Shown: positions 61,801 through 64,000 of the stretch, piece by piece
Layout of the letters: every line of letters starts with the position of its first letter
How positions within the stretch are numbered: the first letter of the stretch is position 1
Program-made: the position numbers and the translations under genes
Notes under the pieces: generated by a model
What the model saw: the letters and a program-made list of their open reading frames with translations, nothing else
Databases searched by the model: none
Told to the model about the DNA's origin: nothing
From: Chitinophaga niabensis
GTDB taxonomy: Bacteria > Bacteroidota > Bacteroidia > Chitinophagales > Chitinophagaceae
Assembly: GCF_039545795.1 (NCBI RefSeq)
Contig: NZ_CP154260.1
Coordinates: 4,593,001 to 4,657,000 of the forward strand
Reading direction: 5' to 3'
Length of the DNA stretch: 64,000 nt

Positions 61801-62375
61801 AGTATGGCCAGTAAAGCAGCGATAATAATGAATGTGGGGGTAGTAGCGGCAAAATCGTTCAGTCTTTCTGTGCGGGTGAGTAACAGTTTTTGTTCGCGGT
61901 CCCTCATCGCGGTTACCAGGTCACGTGCCTGGTCCATGTACTGTTTGCCCTTTTCCATGTCGGCCACTGTTACCTCCTGGCCGCTTTTGTTTTTCTCGAT
62001 ATTGGCCTTCAGTAACTTCATCCTTTGTGTGGATGCTTCCAGCAGTTGTTTAGCATCCTCCTGCTGAGCAGGGTTATCCGTAGTAAGGTCCCGGAAGTTA
62101 TTGATATGTGCTTTAATGGAATCTTCAGCGCCATTATAAGGTTCCAGGAAATCAGCGTTACCTGTGATCAGGAAGCCACGTTGTGCGGTTTCTGCGTCTT
62201 TCATCACTGAAATAGATGCTTCCAGCTCATGCAGTACCTCGTTGGTATGATCTACCATGTCTGCACTAAAGATCAGATTCTGTATACTCAGATAAGAGGC
62301 AACCGAGGTAAAAATGAGCAACACTAATGAAAACCCGAAACCTATTAACAGGTTCCGCTGGAAAGTTGATTTCAT
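58839..62375 (-). CDS. Large hybrid histidine kinase (CHASE3-HAMP-GAF-HisKA-HATPase-three receivers)
   Basis: 1178 aa from the ATG at 62375, with AGGAAA just upstream; a TTG at 62387 is also in frame. TM helices at about 8-30 and 180-200 bracket a CHASE3 sensor ([31 protein letters not shown]). HAMP about 205-265, GAF about 290-420, coiled coil to about 520. HisKA has phospho-His in [15 protein letters not shown]. The ATPase has [37 protein letters not shown]. Three receivers follow, with Asp in [18 protein letters not shown] and VLMDMMMP. Overlaps cheR by 4 nt and is preceded by the REC-PAS kinase. Confidence 0.95.
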   Translation of the reverse strand: [1178 protein letters not shown]

Positions 62376-62387
62376 TTTCCTGTACAA

Positions 62388-63947
62388 TTATGATTGTTTT
62401 AAGGGTAGTAAAATGTAAAAAGTGCTGCCTTTTCCTTCTTCGCTGCTGGCGGTGATCAATCCGCCGTGAGTATCAATGATCTTCTTCACGATGGCTAATC
62501 CTATACCTGTGCCCTCATATTCCGCCCTGCCATGCAGGCGCTGGAAGATCACGAAGATCTTATGAAGATAGGCTTCATTAAACCCTATCCCGTTATCCTG
62601 CACTGCAATGCGGCAATACGCACCATGCGCATCTGTTATGCTATCCGGTGACAGGTCACGTACGATATCTGCAGTAATTCGGATATCCGGTGGTATCCCT
62701 TCCCGGGAGAACTTAAGCGCATTGCTGAGTATGTTCTGAAAAACCTGGCGGATCTGCGCAGCGATGGCATCTATGACGGGTATTTCTCCTACCTCAATTA
62801 CTGCCTGTTTTTCCTGTATCAATAATTCCATATCATCCATGATCTCCAGGATGATGGTATTGAAGTTGGCAGGTTGATAAACATCTGTTATCGCTAATTT
62901 GGAATAATCAAGCAGGTCTGTGATCAGCTTATTCATCCTGGCGGCAGAATGGACCACCCTGTTCAGGTATCCATTCGCTTCCGGCTGTTCATGCCCGAAT
63001 TTGCTGCTGATCATATTGCTGAACACCTGGATCTTGCGGAGTGGTTCCTTGAGATCATGCGAAGCCACGTAAGCAAATTGCTGCAATTCATGGTTGCTGT
63101 TCGCCAGTTCCTTATTTGCCTCCTGTAAGGCTTTGGTACGTTCATGCACCCGTTCCTCCAGTAACTGGGTAGTTTTTTTCTGCTCATGGATATCCGTGAA
63201 CATCCCTACCCATTTCACTACCTGGCCCTGTTTGCGTATAGGCGTTAAAGTAAGGGAGTGATACCTGTATTCCTGTGTATCCAGTAATTTTAGTAAAACT
63301 TCCGCAGCCTGTGGCTGGCCATCTTCCACAGCTTTGGCCACACTGTGAATTACCGTGTAGTCATTATCCGGGAATTGCGATTTATCAGGTGAAAAACGAT
63401 ACCAATACTGGTTCACATACTCGATATGGCCCTGTTCATTCAATGTGAAGGCAATTTGAGGAATAGATTCAAGTACGGAACGCAGCTCTTCCAGGCTTTG
63501 CACAAGTGCCTCCTGCGCATTCTTACGTTCGGCGATCTCATCCTGCAACACTTTCTGCATTTCATTTAATTCCCGGGCCTGCTGATGCAGCCGGTAGAAA
63601 GTACCCACCTTTAATAAGAGGATGTCCGGATCAAAAGGTTTGGTGACATAATCCAAACCACCAGTGAGATAACCCTTTTCAATGAATTTCTTTTCCACGT
63701 TAACCGCGGAAAGAAAGATGATAGGGATATCTTTCGATTTACTATATCCTGTGATCGCTTCTGCTACTTCAAATCCATCCATGCCGGGCATTTGCACATC
63801 GAGGATGATCAGAAAGTAGGTATTCTTTAAGATCTTCCGTAAAGCTTCTTCCCCCGAAGAAGCGGTATCAACCCTATAACGGTTTAATTCCAGCAGCTTT
63901 TGTAGGGAATAAATATTTTCGGGACGGTCATCTACAATTAGAATCAT
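62388..63947 (-). CDS. Receiver-PAS-histidine kinase
   Basis: 519 aa. Residues 1-115: receiver with DD pocket, phospho-Asp in FLIILDVQMPGMDGFEV and Lys in YVTKPFDP. About 150-260: PAS/PAC sensor (SVLESIPQIAFTLNEQGHIEYVNQYWYRF, RYHSLTLTPIRKQGQVVKWVGMFTDIHEQ). About 290-515: HisKA with His in FAYVASHDLKEPLRKI, and the HATPase domain with DNGIGFNEAYLHKIFVIFQRLHGRAEYEGTGIGLAIVKKI. Soluble, so it senses inside the cell and may be driven by the membrane kinase. Its TAA stop at 62388 is 12 bp before the ATG of the large kinase. The region upstream of 63947 runs out of the window. Confidence 0.94.
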   Translation of the reverse strand: MILIVDDRPENIYSLQKLLELNRYRVDTASSGEEALRKILKNTYFLIILDVQMPGMDGFEVAEAITGYSKSKDIPIIFLSAVNVEKKFIEKGYLTGGLDYVTKPFDPDILLLKVGTFYRLHQQARELNEMQKVLQDEIAERKNAQEALVQSLEELRSVLESIPQIAFTLNEQGHIEYVNQYWYRFSPDKSQFPDNDYTVIHSVAKAVEDGQPQAAEVLLKLLDTQEYRYHSLTLTPIRKQGQVVKWVGMFTDIHEQKKTTQLLEERVHERTKALQEANKELANSNHELQQFAYVASHDLKEPLRKIQVFSNMISSKFGHEQPEANGYLNRVVHSAARMNKLITDLLDYSKLAITDVYQPANFNTIILEIMDDMELLIQEKQAVIEVGEIPVIDAIAAQIRQVFQNILSNALKFSREGIPPDIRITADIVRDLSPDSITDAHGAYCRIAVQDNGIGFNEAYLHKIFVIFQRLHGRAEYEGTGIGLAIVKKIIDTHGGLITASSEEGKGSTFYILLPLKQS

Positions 63948-64000
63948 AACTTAATGGGCAGCTAAAGGGAGGCAATTTATTACATTTTACAGCCTTGGGG

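Noticed and set aside
62376..62387. TTG start for the large kinase
   Set aside because: The ATG at 62375 has AGGAAA just before it and gives the expected short cytoplasmic N terminus.

Overview
The window looks like a chromosomal segment of a Bacteroidota bacterium, most probably Chitinophaga or a close relative in the Chitinophagaceae. The evidence is a SusC/SusD pair heading a long glycan-utilisation operon, promoter motifs of the Bacteroidota type (TTTG or TTG, about 19-20 nt, TAnnTTTG), few purine-rich ribosome binding sites, a NagB-PIG-L fusion, a YpdA-type reductase, and moderate GC. No phage, insertion sequence, CRISPR array or rRNA was seen.

Layout. 1-2000: end of a hexosaminidase-like secreted protein, a secreted alpha/beta hydrolase and a small secreted Trp-rich protein. 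2294-14813: housekeeping genes, namely the nagB/PIG-L fusion, an rmuC-DUF2071-GNAT-GATase-ypdA operon, murB, a TIP30-like reductase, plsC-priA and mtaB. 14868-18257: an unusual repeat region. Two tandem arrays of a 79-bp tRNA-Val-derived unit (three and six copies) each end in an intact tRNA-Val(UAC) and a terminator. The arrays flank an unrecognised membrane protein and are followed by three odd tRNA-Val-like copies, a GIY-YIG nuclease gene and a long inverted repeat. This is the least ordinary part of the window.

18325-45862: a polysaccharide utilisation locus. Fourteen minus-strand genes with gaps of at most 21 bp or short overlaps run from susC (39693) to a sialate O-acetylesterase-like gene (18325). 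They include four GH172/DUF2961 proteins, a GH43, a GH43/GH32-like propeller, an unassigned 702-aa secreted protein, a sodium:solute symporter, a ceramidase-like enzyme, a PF07090 amidotransferase-like protein and a HisD-family dehydrogenase. A LacI regulator sits upstream with a candidate operator in front of susC. Divergent from it are a broken GntR regulator and two clan GH-D alpha-galactosidase-like genes. The GH172 content suggests a target rich in furanosides, such as D-arabinan or fructan; this is inference.

45844-64000: an ECF sigma factor with a C-terminal TPR-like extension and its DGPF/YCII partner, an ArnT-like glycosyltransferase with a PAP2 phosphatase, an ethanolamine permease-eutB-eutC operon, a second DUF2071 gene, ada plus an MFS exporter, a VOC protein, and a signalling cluster (CheY-like regulator, CheR, a 1178-aa CHASE3 hybrid kinase and a REC-PAS-kinase).

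How they work together. In the locus, SusC/SusD would import oligosaccharides trimmed by surface and periplasmic hydrolases, the symporter would move the product inward, and the dehydrogenase and the two cytoplasmic enzymes would process it. In the signalling cluster, three minus-strand genes overlap or nearly touch and so are probably co-expressed.
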